A stretch of DNA of 64,000 nucleotides from Paenibacillus sp. NFR01 (GCF_900111565.1 NZ_FOIK01000005.1:186001-250000); one strand, 5' to 3'. Shown: positions 37,828 through 46,860, counted from the stretch's first letter. The notes: generated by a model not told the origin, from the letters alone. Made by a program: numbers and translations.

Positions 37828-39354
37828 TTACCCTTTGGAGGGTGAGCCCTGCGGCGCCGGCGGCGAAGTCTTATCCTTCAAGCGGTCGCCCGGCATGAAC
37901 AATACGAATACGACGGCCAGCACCGCCGGAACGAGTGCCCACATAAAGGTCTGGGCAACGGATGAGGACAGGGCGGCCGTAATTTTGTCCAGGACCTCGG
38001 CCGGGATTTTGGCCCGGGCTTCCGGCGTCAGCGCCGCGCGCGGATCGCCGAAGGAAGCAGTCTGGGCGTTGTCGCCGAAGGCGCTGCTCAGCTTATCGGT
38101 AAAGCTGTTGCGCTGAATGATGCCGAAGATGGTGATGCCGAGCGTCATGCCGAGCGAACGCATGAAAGTGTTGGTCGAGGTTGCCGACCCGCGCTGGCGC
38201 ATATCAAAATGATGGATCGACGACATGCTCAGCGTGGAGAAGGAGAAGCCGACGCCAAAGCCGGTCAGTGCCATAAATACATTCAGCATCAGCCGCGACG
38301 TATCCGGAGACAGCGTGCCCAGCGTGAAAACGCCGGCAACGAAGAACACCACGGAAATCAGCATGATGTTGCGGAAGCTGGTCCGGCTGGTCAGGAGGCC
38401 GCCGGTCTGGCTGCCGATAACGGAGCCGATCATCATCGGCATCAGAATCAGGCCGGAGTTGGTGGCCGATCCGCCGTATACCCCTTGAACGAAGATGGGA
38501 ATATAAATCGTTGCCACAATGAACGCCGATCCATAGAAAAAGGCGATAAGGCAGCTTGTGGCAAACAGCCGCTTGCCGAACATTTCGAAGGAAATGACCG
38601 GCTCCGCCGCCCGTCTTTCAATTAAGAGGAACAAAATGATCAGTACGGCAAAGCCGGCGAACAGCCCGAGAATTTGTGCCGAATCCCAAGCGTATTGGTT
38701 GCCGCCCAGTTCCAGGGCGAACATCAGGCAGATGATCGCGCCGACCAGCGTGAAAGCTCCGCCCCAGTCAATGCGTTGCTTATTGTGCTGAACCGATTCC
38801 TTGTAGAATAGGAAGATCAGGAAAAAGGCGACGATGCCGATGGGCACATTGATGTAGAATACCCATTGCCAGCTGACATAATCCGTGATGTACGCGCCGA
38901 GCAGCGGGCCGATAACGCTGGACACGCCGAAGACGGCTCCGAACAGCCCGGTCAGCTTGCCGCGCTTTTGCGGCGGAAAGATATCGAAGACGATCGTAAA
39001 CGCAATCGGCATGAGCGCGCCGCCGCCGATCCCCTGAATCGCCCGGTAAATGCTGAGCTGGGTGATGGTTGTTGCCGTTCCGCAAAGTGCGGAGCCGGCC
39101 AGGAAAACGACAAGTCCGAAGATGAAAAACCGCTTGCGGCCGTACATATCGGACAGCTTGCCGAAGATCGGCGTGCCGGCCATAACCATGACCATATAAG
39201 CGGAGGTGACCCAGACGATTTTGTCGAGTCCGCCGAGATCCGCAACAATCGTGCCTATAGCTGAAGCTACAATGGTATTGTCCATGGCGGACATGAGTAT
39301 ACCTAGCAGCAGGCCGACAACTACAAGCTTCAAATTGCTCTCTTTCGAATGCAT
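37828..39354 (-). CDS. MFS drug exporter, DHA2 (14-helix) family
   Basis: A 508-residue proton-coupled efflux pump. Twelve to fourteen hydrophobic helices are visible. Motif A is GKLSDMYGRKRFFIFG near residue 65, the DHA2 acidic motif is MSAMDNTIVASAIGTI near 23, and motif C is in GAVFGVSSVIGPLLGAYI near 139. Related to EmrB/QacA type pumps. ATG at 39354 follows AAGGAGCC. It is the first gene of a two-gene unit with a PadR regulator. The drugs exported cannot be inferred. Confidence 0.93.
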   Translation of the reverse strand: MHSKESNLKLVVVGLLLGILMSAMDNTIVASAIGTIVADLGGLDKIVWVTSAYMVMVMAGTPIFGKLSDMYGRKRFFIFGLVVFLAGSALCGTATTITQLSIYRAIQGIGGGALMPIAFTIVFDIFPPQKRGKLTGLFGAVFGVSSVIGPLLGAYITDYVSWQWVFYINVPIGIVAFFLIFLFYKESVQHNKQRIDWGGAFTLVGAIICLMFALELGGNQYAWDSAQILGLFAGFAVLIILFLLIERRAAEPVISFEMFGKRLFATSCLIAFFYGSAFIVATIYIPIFVQGVYGGSATNSGLILMPMMIGSVIGSQTGGLLTSRTSFRNIMLISVVFFVAGVFTLGTLSPDTSRLMLNVFMALTGFGVGFSFSTLSMSSIHHFDMRQRGSATSTNTFMRSLGMTLGITIFGIIQRNSFTDKLSSAFGDNAQTASFGDPRAALTPEARAKIPAEVLDKITAALSSSVAQTFMWALVPAVLAVVFVLFMPGDRLKDKTSPPAPQGSPSKG

Positions 39355-39536
39355 GCTTTATTGGCTCCTTTTGGAATAAACTTAAAAACTGAATTAATTA
39401 TAGTCAAATTTGAATAGGGTGGCAACCCTTTATTTTGATTGTTGGGGTTCCCGCGAAAGCTTAACTTAGCTTGGAATCTTTCCGGGAGGGGCGCTGCATT
39501 GCTTTCAGTATGCCCGAAGAATTCGGCGAGATGTGA

Positions 39537-39566
39537 TTGACATACCCATGGGGGGTATATTATAGT
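39537..39566 (+). promoter_or_regulatory. csoR promoter
   Basis: TTGACA at 39537-39542 and TATAGT at 39561-39566, 18-base spacer. The copper operator lies between them, so bound CsoR blocks RNA polymerase. Confidence 0.72.
39542..39558. promoter_or_regulatory. CsoR operator 1
   Basis: ATACCC-ATGGG-GGGTAT, a G-tract inverted repeat of the form known for CsoR (TACCC...GGGTA). Confidence 0.78.
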
Positions 39567-39588
39567 TAAGCCAAGGAGGCTGATTGTT

Positions 39589-39933
39589 GTGTCTACCAAC
39601 GAACAAAGCCATGCCGGACACGCCTGCGAAGAGGATTGCCACTCCCCGGCGGGAGTACGCAAGAGCCATCATTCCCCCGAGTTCAAGAACGGACTTTCGA
39701 CCCGGCTGAACCGGATCGAGGGCCAGATTCGCGGAATCAAGGGAATGATCGAGCGCGATACGTACTGCGACGATGTGCTGAACCAGTTGGCAGCCGTACA
39801 GTCTGCGCTGAACAGCGTCGGCAAGCTGCTGCTTGAGGGCCATATGAAGAGCTGCATCATCGAGCGGATTGAAGCCGGCGAGCATGAAGTGATCGACGAA
39901 CTGCTGGTCACAGTCAATAAGCTGATGAAATAA
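39589..39933 (+). CDS. csoR: CsoR copper-sensing repressor
   Basis: A 114-residue all-helical DNA-binding protein that leaves DNA when it binds Cu(I). GTG start at 39589, 9 bases after AAGGAGG. The Cu(I) ligands expected for CsoR are present: Cys60 in TYCDDV, His85 and Cys89 in EGHMKSC. The N-terminal tail is unusually long and has extra His and Cys residues (HAGHACEEDCHS), which may add metal-binding capacity. Its own promoter holds a CsoR box, and a second box precedes copA, so it controls both itself and the copper exporter. Confidence 0.93.
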   Translation: MSTNEQSHAGHACEEDCHSPAGVRKSHHSPEFKNGLSTRLNRIEGQIRGIKGMIERDTYCDDVLNQLAAVQSALNSVGKLLLEGHMKSCIIERIEAGEHEVIDELLVTVNKLMK

Positions 39934-39964
39934 CCCATTATTTATTTCCAAGGAGGATATAGTC

Positions 39965-40165
39965 ATGAGCAACGCAACACTTAATGTCGAAGGAATGTCC
40001 TGCAACCACTGCGTGAGCGCAGTAGAGAAGGCGGTAAGCGGCGTAGGCGCGGCGGCTAAAGTTAATCTGGCAGCCAAAACCGTTGCCGTAGAATACGACG
40101 AAAGCAAAGTGACTTTGAATGATATTAAAGCGGCGATCGAAGATCAAGGCTACGACGTCGTTTAA
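39965..40165 (+). CDS. copZ: Copper chaperone CopZ
   Basis: A 66-residue cytoplasmic heavy-metal-associated domain protein. The Cu(I)-binding motif MSCNHC is at residues about 11-16, followed by a beta-alpha-beta fold (AVEKAVSGVG, VEYDESKVTLNDIKAAIED). It delivers copper to CopA. It lies 31 bases after csoR with AAGGAGG ahead of ATG 39965. The spacing suggests one transcript with csoR. Confidence 0.94.
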   Translation: MSNATLNVEGMSCNHCVSAVEKAVSGVGAAAKVNLAAKTVAVEYDESKVTLNDIKAAIEDQGYDVV

Positions 40166-40246
40166 TTGAATTTTGCATAAGGAAGGCTTGGATCGCCAAG
40201 GACCGGACAGGTCCGGGAGGCCATGCCTTTTCTTTTTCAATCCAGT

Positions 40247-40263
40247 ATACCCCTATGGGGTAT
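40247..40263. promoter_or_regulatory. CsoR operator 2 before copA
   Basis: ATACCCC-TAT-GGGGTAT is a perfect palindrome, 19 bases before the copA start. The box is tight against the ribosome site (AAGAGGTG), so a separate promoter may overlap it. Confidence 0.78.
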
Positions 40264-40282
40264 GAAAAGAGGTGTTCACATC

Positions 40283-42535
40283 ATGGAAACAGCAAATAAA
40301 CCTGCCGGCAGCGGACAGTCGGCGGATTTCGATATTACCGGAATGACCTGCGCGGCGTGTTCGGCGCGGATCGAAAAGGTGCTTGGCCGAATGCCCGGCA
40401 TCTCTTCGGTCAACGTCAACCTGGCCATGGAGACGGCCCATGTGGAATATGCTCCCGGGGATGTAACGCCGGATGCGATTATGGAGAAGGTAAGCAGCAT
40501 CGGCTACAAAGCGGAGCTGAAGCAGGAACGCAAGGAGAACGGTAAACGCGAAGAGCTGATCGCGCACAAGCGCAACAAATGGATCCTTTCCGGATTGCTG
40601 TCGCTGCCGCTGCTGTGGGCGATGGCCGGCCATTTTTCGTTTACCTCGGGGCTGCCGGTCCCGGAGCTGTTCATGAATCCGTGGTTCCAGCTGGCGCTTG
40701 CCACTCCGGTGCAATTCCTGATCGGCTGGCAGTTTTATACGAGCGCCTATAAGGCTTTGAAAAACGGCAGCGCGAATATGGATGTCCTGGTGGTGCTGGG
40801 GACGTCGGCGGCGTATTTTTACAGCTTGTACCTGAGCTTCGAATCGCTGGGCATGAGCGGGATGGACCATACGGTGGAGACGTATTACGAAACAAGCGCC
40901 CTACTGATTACGCTGATCCTGGTCGGCAAATGGTTTGAAGCGCTGGCCAAAGGCCGCTCGTCGGATGCGATCCGCAGCCTGATGGGCCTGCAGGCGAAGA
41001 CGGCGCTGGTTGAACGGGACGGACAGGAAATTACGGTTCCGGTCGAAGAGGTCATTCCGGGGGACCTCGTGCTGGTGAAGCCAGGGACGAAAATTCCCGT
41101 CGACGGCGAGGTCATCGAAGGTTTGTCTGCGGTGGATGAGTCGATGCTGACCGGCGAGAGCATCCCGGTGGAAAAAAAGCCGGGCGATGCCGTCATCGGG
41201 GCGACACTGAACAAAAACGGCGTTTTGCGGGTGAAAGCCCGCAAGGTCGGCCGCGACACGGCGCTGGCCCAAATCATCCGGGTCGTGGAAGAAGCGCAGG
41301 GGTCGAAAGCGCCGATCCAGCGGATTGCGGACGTGATCTCGGGGATCTTTGTGCCGATTGTCGTCGGCATCGCGCTGGTGACCTTTGCGATCTGGTTTAT
41401 CTGGGGCGCGCCTGGACAGTTTGCCGAGGCTTTGGAAAAAGCGATCGCCGTGCTGGTCATCGCCTGCCCTTGCGCGCTTGGCTTGGCGACGCCGACCTCG
41501 ATCATGGCCGGTTCCGGCCGCGCCGCGGAGTTCGGCATCCTGTTTAAAGGCGGCGAACATCTGGAGGCCGCGCAGGCGATAAAGACCGTCGTATTGGATA
41601 AAACGGGGACCGTCACGCTTGGCAAACCGGTGCTGACGGATATTGTGACCTCCACCGGAATTACCGCGCACGGTAAAGAAACGGCGGAGAACCGCGTGCT
41701 GGCCGTTGCGGCGGCGGCGGAGAAGCTGTCAGAGCATCCGTTGGCCGAAGCAATTGTCGCGGGCGCGGCAGATCGCGGACTGGTACTGCCGCAAGCAGGA
41801 CAGTTCCGTAACGTGCCGGGCCGCGGCATTATCGCTGCGGTGGATGGGCAACAGGTGCTGGTCGGCACGCGGCGGATGATGGATGAGCAAGGCCTTGACA
41901 TCGCCCCTTGGGAAGCCGTGATGACCCGGCTGGAACGTGAAGGCAAGACGGCCATGCTGGTTGCCGCGGAAGGCGCGATCCTCGGCGTGGTTGCCGTTGC
42001 CGATACGATCAAGGAGACCTCGCGGGCCGCGGTAGAACGGCTGCAGGCAATGGGCATCGAGATCGTGATGATCACGGGCGACAACCGTATCACCGCCGAG
42101 GCGATTGCCGCGCAGGCCGGCATCCGCAAGGTGCTGGCCGAGGTGCCGCCGGAAGGCAAAGCCGCCGAGATCCGCAGGCTGCAAAGCGGCGGGAGCAAGG
42201 TGGCGATGGTCGGCGACGGCATCAACGATGCGCCGGCTCTGGCGACGGCAGATACCGGCATGGCCATCGGCACCGGTACGGATGTGGCGATGGAAGCGGC
42301 CGATGTGACGCTGATGCGCGGCGACCTGCAAAGCATTCCCGACGCCATCCTGATGAGCCGCAAAACGATGAAGAACATCAAGCAAAATTTGTTCTGGGCC
42401 TTGGCCTATAATATAATTGGAATACCGATCGCAGCGCTCGGATTTCTTGCTCCCTGGCTCGCCGGGGCGGCAATGGCCTTCAGCTCGGTTTCGGTCGTGC
42501 TGAATGCGCTGCGGCTGCAGCGGGTAAAGTTATAG
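40283..42535 (+). CDS. copA: Copper-exporting P1B-type ATPase CopA
   Basis: A 750-residue Cu(I) pump from ATG 40283 (AAGAGGTG ahead). One N-terminal metal-binding domain with MTCAAC near residue 20. Eight hydrophobic segments. The membrane Cu site is CPC in VIACPCALGLATP near residue 396. Catalytic parts: LTGESIPV actuator, DKTGTVTLG phosphorylation site near 440, SEHPLAEAIV, and MVGDGINDAPALA. The C-terminal MS motif region is ALGFLAPWLAGAAMAFSSVSVV. Typical CopA. It is preceded by its own CsoR box. Confidence 0.96.
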   Translation: METANKPAGSGQSADFDITGMTCAACSARIEKVLGRMPGISSVNVNLAMETAHVEYAPGDVTPDAIMEKVSSIGYKAELKQERKENGKREELIAHKRNKWILSGLLSLPLLWAMAGHFSFTSGLPVPELFMNPWFQLALATPVQFLIGWQFYTSAYKALKNGSANMDVLVVLGTSAAYFYSLYLSFESLGMSGMDHTVETYYETSALLITLILVGKWFEALAKGRSSDAIRSLMGLQAKTALVERDGQEITVPVEEVIPGDLVLVKPGTKIPVDGEVIEGLSAVDESMLTGESIPVEKKPGDAVIGATLNKNGVLRVKARKVGRDTALAQIIRVVEEAQGSKAPIQRIADVISGIFVPIVVGIALVTFAIWFIWGAPGQFAEALEKAIAVLVIACPCALGLATPTSIMAGSGRAAEFGILFKGGEHLEAAQAIKTVVLDKTGTVTLGKPVLTDIVTSTGITAHGKETAENRVLAVAAAAEKLSEHPLAEAIVAGAADRGLVLPQAGQFRNVPGRGIIAAVDGQQVLVGTRRMMDEQGLDIAPWEAVMTRLEREGKTAMLVAAEGAILGVVAVADTIKETSRAAVERLQAMGIEIVMITGDNRITAEAIAAQAGIRKVLAEVPPEGKAAEIRRLQSGGSKVAMVGDGINDAPALATADTGMAIGTGTDVAMEAADVTLMRGDLQSIPDAILMSRKTMKNIKQNLFWALAYNIIGIPIAALGFLAPWLAGAAMAFSSVSVVLNALRLQRVKL

Positions 42536-42565
42536 AAAGATAGAGGCGCAAAGGAGCGGAATGGA

Positions 42566-43357
42566 ATGGGCAATGAAGCGGATAATCAAGCGGGGGATTC
42601 GGCGGGCACCGTGACCAGCGAGACGATTGAGCTGCTGCGGCGGCATACGTCGGTCCGGCAATATCAGGACCGGCCGGTCAGCGAGGCGCAGCTTGCAGCC
42701 ATCGTCGGCGCAGCGCAGATGGCCTCGACCTCCAGCAATGTGCAGGCATACAGCGTAATCGCCGTCAGGGATGCGGCGCTGAAGCAGCAGTTGTCGGCTT
42801 TGTCCGGCAACCAGGCCTATATTGAGCAGTGCCCGGTGTTCCTGGTATGGTGCGCCGATCTGTACCGCCTGCGCGGTGCGGCGGCTGCGCATGGAGACGG
42901 CGGCGAGACGTATGAAGATACGACGGAGCAGCTGCTCGTCGCCACCATCGACGCCGCACTGGCAGCGCAGAATGCCGCCGTGGCCGCCGAGTCGCTCGGC
43001 CTCGGCATCGTCTATATCGGCGGCGTGCGCAATAACAGCGCGGAGCTGTCCCAGCTGCTGGGCTTGCCGGAGCTGGTGTACCCGGTCTTCGGCATGTGCC
43101 TCGGTTACCCGGCCGGCGTGAATGGCCTCCGTCCGCGGCTGCCGCTGAAGGCGGTACTGCATCATGAGCGTTATGATGCAGCCGCGCAGCCGGAGCAGGT
43201 CGCCCTGTACGACGATGCATATACGGCGTATATGCATGAGCGCACCGGCGGCAAGCAGGCCGTCGCCTGGTCGGCGACGATGGCACAGCGGCTGGCGCAG
43301 CCCGTCCGGCTGCACATGCAGGATTTCCTGCGCGCGCGGGGCTTTATGCGCAGGTAG
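42566..43357 (+). CDS. Nitroreductase family FMN oxidoreductase (NfsA-like)
   Basis: A 263-residue flavoprotein that uses NADPH to reduce nitro compounds, quinones or similar. ATG at 42566 follows AAGGAG. The family opening RRHTSVRQYQDRPVSE near residue 27, AQMASTSSNVQAYSVI near 50 and LGLGIVYIGGVRNN near 145 bind FMN; the GLPELVYPVFGMCLGYPA stretch near 167 is characteristic of the NfsA/Frp branch. No signal peptide. It lies 30 bases after copA and may share its message. Confidence 0.9.
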   Translation: MGNEADNQAGDSAGTVTSETIELLRRHTSVRQYQDRPVSEAQLAAIVGAAQMASTSSNVQAYSVIAVRDAALKQQLSALSGNQAYIEQCPVFLVWCADLYRLRGAAAAHGDGGETYEDTTEQLLVATIDAALAAQNAAVAAESLGLGIVYIGGVRNNSAELSQLLGLPELVYPVFGMCLGYPAGVNGLRPRLPLKAVLHHERYDAAAQPEQVALYDDAYTAYMHERTGGKQAVAWSATMAQRLAQPVRLHMQDFLRARGFMRR

Positions 43358-43422
43358 CTGGCCGCTCCGGGTAGGCGGAGCGGCAGGATCGCCCGCGCCC
43401 GGGTACTGGCGCGGGCAAAGTT

Positions 43423-43457
43423 AAAGGCGCAACCGGGAGAATCCGGTTGCGCCTTTT
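43423..43457. terminator. Bidirectional terminator between the nitroreductase and the thiamine ABC operon
   Basis: AAAGGCGCAACCGG at 43423-43436 pairs with CCGGTTGCGCCTTT at 43443-43456. A second GC-rich stem (CCCGCGCC with GGCGCGGG) lies just before it. Confidence 0.82.
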
Positions 43458-43527
43458 GGTGTTGTTGGAGGCGGCGATGGCCTCCAACGAAGGCGCCGCA
43501 TTGGCGCGAATAACGGCAGAGATGCCG

Positions 43528-44457
43528 TTATTTCGTGCCCGCGGCGGCGCCCTTCGCCTGCTCCTCGCGCATCCACTGCGAGAGCTGGCGCTTGAGCCGG
43601 ATAAACTCCGGCTCGTCGGCGATTTCCTCGCGGCGCGGCCGCGGGAACGGGACGTCGACCGTCTGGAGCACGGAGCCCGGACGGCCGGAGAAGACGTAGA
43701 TGCGGCTGGAGAGCAGCAGCGCCTCCTCGATGTTGTGGGTGATGAACAGCACGGAGCGGCGGTTCTCCTCCCACAGCTCCAGCAGCCAGCGCTGCATCTC
43801 GCTGCGCGTCAGCGCGTCGAGCGCGCTGAACGGCTCGTCGAGCAGCATCAGCTCCTGCGGGGCCAGCAGCGCCCGCAAAAAAGCGGCCCGCTGCTGCATG
43901 CCGCCGGACAGCATATGCGGGTAAGCCCGCTCGAAGCCGCCGAGGCCGATCTTGGCCAGCCACCCGCGGGCGGTTTCCCGCGCCGCGCCGCGCGGGTTGT
44001 CCTTGAGCTCCAAGGCGAGCAGGACATTGTCCTCAATGGTCCGCCACGGGAACAGCGCCGGCTGCTGCGGCATGTAGCTGATCTCGCCGCGTTTGCCGGT
44101 GACGTCGACGCCATTCATGCGCACCGTCCCGGAATCCGGCGCCGTCAGGCCGCCGATGATGTGAAAGAGCGTGCTTTTGCCGCAGCCCGAGGGGCCGACA
44201 ATGGAGACGAACTCCTGCGGCTGCACGGTCAACGAGACGTTGTCCAGCACGGCCGTCGTGCGGCGACGGTGCGTGAAGGACTTCGAGACGCCGGAAACTT
44301 CAAGCGCCGGCGACATATTAACCGAGCCCGCCGCACCGGGGACTTTACGTTCTATACCGTCCAGCGGTGTGAAACCGCCGGTAGAAGGACTGTCCGAATC
44401 AACGTCCGGCTCCATGCCTAATTCCATTTCCGTGTCCATCCCGGAACCTATGCTCAT
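43528..44457 (-). CDS. Thiamine-precursor ABC transporter, ATPase (ThiZ-like)
   Basis: A 309-residue ATPase of the NitT/TauT class. ATG at 44457 follows AGGAGG. Residues 1-50 are an unusual acidic, Ser/Gly-rich extension not needed for the fold. Walker A is GPSGCGKST near residue 87; signature MLSGGMQQR; Walker B LMLLDEPFSALDALT; H-loop in FITHNIEEA. It lies 16 bases after the permease gene and is the last gene in a TPP-riboswitch operon, so it should energise uptake of HMP or a thiamine breakdown product. A weak terminator follows. Confidence 0.86.
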   Translation of the reverse strand: MSIGSGMDTEMELGMEPDVDSDSPSTGGFTPLDGIERKVPGAAGSVNMSPALEVSGVSKSFTHRRRTTAVLDNVSLTVQPQEFVSIVGPSGCGKSTLFHIIGGLTAPDSGTVRMNGVDVTGKRGEISYMPQQPALFPWRTIEDNVLLALELKDNPRGAARETARGWLAKIGLGGFERAYPHMLSGGMQQRAAFLRALLAPQELMLLDEPFSALDALTRSEMQRWLLELWEENRRSVLFITHNIEEALLLSSRIYVFSGRPGSVLQTVDVPFPRPRREEIADEPEFIRLKRQLSQWMREEQAKGAAAGTK

Positions 44458-44473
44458 GTCCTTTCCTCCTCTC

Positions 44474-45235
44474 TCAAGAATGACCGCGCGGTTTCCAGCG
44501 CACGAGCCATTTTTCCAGCAGGGCGATCAGCGCGAACAGCAGCAGGCTAAGCAGTACAATAATGACAATGGCAACGAACATGCGATCCGTGCGGTACGCC
44601 GATTTTTGCAGCAGCATATAATAGCCGATCCCTTTATCCGCCCCGATCCATTCGGCGACGACGGAGCCCATGACCGCGTAGGTCGCGGATATTTTCAACC
44701 CGGAGAACAAGCTTGGCAAGGAGCCGGGCAGCTCCAGCTTGGCGAAAATCTGCCATTTGCTCGCCCCGGCCATCTTCATATAATTCATCATGACCCGGTC
44801 GCTCTGCGCCAGCCCGCCCATAGCGGCCACGGCTACCGGGAAGAAGCAAACAAGGGTGATCAGCACGATTTTGGGCAAAAGGCCAAAGCCGAACCAGATG
44901 ATCAGCAGCGGCCCCAAGGCGATGGAAGGCACGTTCTGGCTAAGGATCAGCAGCGGGTAGAGCGCACGCTTTAGCCAAGGCAGCAGATGCAGCAGCAATG
45001 CAACGATAAAACCGACGCCGGTGCCGATCGGAAACCCGATCAAGGTCAGCCGCAGCGTCGCCGCCGTATGCTCCCACAGTCCCGAGGCATTGCCGGAGAA
45101 TTCGCTGCCGATCTCGCCGGGGCTGGGCAAAATCCAGGATTCGATGTGGAAGGCGGATACCGCAACCTGCCAGCCGGCCACAAATAAGATGACCGCCACA
45201 AGGGGCGGCCATATTTGCTTCCAGTACGATCTCAC
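44474..45235 (-). CDS. Thiamine-precursor ABC transporter, permease (ThiX-like)
   Basis: A 253-residue membrane protein of the BPD_transp_1 type with six hydrophobic helices. The EAA-type loop is MMNYMKMAGASKWQIFAKLELPGSLPSLF near residue 155. GTG start at 45235 overlaps the previous stop by four bases (GTGA), so it is coupled to the thiamine-binding protein gene. Closest in build to the SsuC/TauC/ThiX permeases; the TPP riboswitch at the operon front and its partners decide for thiamine precursors. Confidence 0.88.
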   Translation of the reverse strand: MRSYWKQIWPPLVAVILFVAGWQVAVSAFHIESWILPSPGEIGSEFSGNASGLWEHTAATLRLTLIGFPIGTGVGFIVALLLHLLPWLKRALYPLLILSQNVPSIALGPLLIIWFGFGLLPKIVLITLVCFFPVAVAAMGGLAQSDRVMMNYMKMAGASKWQIFAKLELPGSLPSLFSGLKISATYAVMGSVVAEWIGADKGIGYYMLLQKSAYRTDRMFVAIVIIVLLSLLLFALIALLEKWLVRWKPRGHS

Positions 45236-45525
45236 GGACGGTATTTCTCCGTCAGTTTGTCCATGCTGATGCCGTTCGGATTATGGGCGATCTTGATCTG
45301 GGAGATGACGCTCGGGCTGCCGTGCTCGATCAGTGCTTCGTGCATCTTGCGGACAACGTCCAGCAGTTCGTCCAGTTCGCCCTCCATCGTTGTCTCCAGC
45401 GGATTGACCTGATGTTTGACGCCGGATGCCTGAATCACTTGAATCGCATGGTCGACATAAGGAATGGAATCTTCATTGTTCGGAGTCTTCGGAATTACTT
45501 GAATGCTGAGCAGCGTATTTGCCAC
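45232..45525 (-). CDS. MTH1187/YkoF-type thiamine-binding protein
   Basis: A 97-residue cytoplasmic protein of the MTH1187 family (PF01910 type), with the typical opening LLSIQVIPKT, then YVDHAIQVIQASGVKHQVNPLETTMEGELDELL. These proteins bind thiamine or HMP and resemble one half of YkoF. ATG at 45525 is preceded by GAGGATGATT. It lies between the solute-binding and permease genes, overlapping the latter by 4 bases. It may carry the imported precursor or sense its level; the role is inferred from context. Confidence 0.88.
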   Translation of the reverse strand: MANTLLSIQVIPKTPNNEDSIPYVDHAIQVIQASGVKHQVNPLETTMEGELDELLDVVRKMHEALIEHGSPSVISQIKIAHNPNGISMDKLTEKYRP

Positions 45526-45569
45526 GGTTAATCATCCTCTCATCAATATATCTTATCCAATTAGTTTCA

Positions 45570-46631
45570 TTATTCAGCCGGTAAAAAGTCGTTCGTGAAC
45601 GCCTTGGACGCATCCAGCGGCTGATCCAGCAGCTTCAGGCCGTACATCCAGTCGGCGTAGTTTTTCCATACTTCCTCTTTCTGCTCACCCCAGCGGGCGG
45701 CATCGTCCTGGTAGCGCGGGCTAAGCCATTTCTGGCTGGCCAGCACCAGCTTCGGATCCAGGTCGGGCACGGCCTTCGACAGGATGCCTGCGGACTCTTC
45801 CGGATGCGCGATGGCATATTCATATCCTTCGGACGTGGCTTTCATAAAAGCTTTAACCACATCGGGCTGTCCGGCAATCTCTTTCTCGCTGGTGACCAGC
45901 ACCGGCGTGTAATAATCAAGCTGCGGCGCGTAATCCTTCAGATAGATCATATCGAGCGGTTCGCCGCGCAGCTCGGCTTCAATGCCGGTCCAGGCGTAGA
46001 AGATCCAGGCAAAGTCGATGTCGCGTTTGACGGCGGTAAAATAATCGGCTTCGCCGATATTGACCAGCTTAACCTTTTTCACGTCGCCGCCTTCGGGATC
46101 CATGATCGCCTTCATGGCCGCTTCTTCGGCCGGCGAGCCCCAGCCGCCGTACGTTTTGCCTTCGAAATCCTTCGGCGACTTGATGCCTTTATCCTTCGGC
46201 GCGGCAAAACCTGACGTATTATGCTGGATGATGGCGGCGATGGAGACGAGCGGGACGCCTTGCAGGCGGGCCAGCGTCAGGCTTTCCTGGGCGCTGATGC
46301 CGAAGGCGGCTTCGCCCGAGGTGACCATCGCGTCGGCGCCGGCGGAGCCGGGCTGCACGATGTCGACGTCAAGCCCCTCTTGCTCGTAATACCCCAGATC
46401 CTTGGCTACATACAGCCCGGTGTGGTTCGTGTTCGGCGTCCAGTCGAGCGCGACCTTGATTTTGGTCAGCGTTTTAGGCGCAGCCGCCGTGGCTGCCGGC
46501 GAAGCTTCGGGCGATGCTGCCGCATTGCCAACGTCACCGCTTGCATTGCCTCCGTTATTACCGCCGCACCCGGTGGCCGCAACCAGCAGCAGTCCGGCCA
46601 GGGCGGTGCCCATCATTTTTCTCATAACCAT
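45570..46631 (-). CDS. Thiamine-precursor ABC transporter, solute-binding lipoprotein (ThiY-like)
   Basis: A 353-residue lipoprotein from ATG 46631, chosen because GGAGGAGAG lies before it. Lipobox VAATGC with the Cys near residue 22. After a Gly/Asn/Ala/Pro linker comes an NMT1/THI5-like domain: VALDWTPNTNHTGLYVAKDL near residue 60, VQPGSAGADAMV near 90, then FGISAQESL. This family binds HMP (4-amino-5-hydroxymethyl-2-methylpyrimidine) or formylaminopyrimidine. First gene of the operon, behind the TPP riboswitch. Confidence 0.9.
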   Translation of the reverse strand: MVMRKMMGTALAGLLLVAATGCGGNNGGNASGDVGNAAASPEASPAATAAAPKTLTKIKVALDWTPNTNHTGLYVAKDLGYYEQEGLDVDIVQPGSAGADAMVTSGEAAFGISAQESLTLARLQGVPLVSIAAIIQHNTSGFAAPKDKGIKSPKDFEGKTYGGWGSPAEEAAMKAIMDPEGGDVKKVKLVNIGEADYFTAVKRDIDFAWIFYAWTGIEAELRGEPLDMIYLKDYAPQLDYYTPVLVTSEKEIAGQPDVVKAFMKATSEGYEYAIAHPEESAGILSKAVPDLDPKLVLASQKWLSPRYQDDAARWGEQKEEVWKNYADWMYGLKLLDQPLDASKAFTNDFLPAE

Positions 46632-46689
46632 TTCTCTTCTCTCTCCTCCCAGCAAACCCTAGTCTTCCAATTCCGCGATATACCCATAC

Positions 46690-46718
46690 AAAAAAGGCGC
46701 CCCGACAATCGGGACGCC
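46690..46718 (-). terminator. TPP riboswitch terminator
   Basis: Leftward, GGCGTCCCGA pairs with TCGGGGCGCC (one G-U) around TTG, then six T. It lies between the TPP aptamer and the first gene, so TPP binding would end transcription. Confidence 0.82.
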
Positions 46719-46769
46719 GCAAATGCGCAAGGTGGCAAGTACTGTCAAACAGGCCTTAACCGTAAAGTG

Positions 46770-46860
46770 TTCCTACGCTGGCATTATCCAGATCAGGTAT
46801 AAGGGTCAGTATCTTTATGGGATACAATCTCAGCCGGCCGATTCCAGCACCCCTGGGTCT
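46770..46860 (-). promoter_or_regulatory. Thiamine pyrophosphate (TPP) riboswitch
   Basis: On the minus strand the THI-element hallmarks are present in order: GGGGTGCT, GGCTGAGA, then ACCCTTATACCTGATCTGG, ATAATGCCAGCGTAGGAA. The four-gene transporter operon follows and a terminator lies between. It should switch the operon off when TPP is plentiful. Confidence 0.96.

Noticed and set aside
40166..40246. Strong terminator between copZ and copA
   Set aside because: Several small stems (CTTGG/CCAAG, GGACC/GGTCC) precede a T-rich run, but no single clear hairpin abuts it; not listed.
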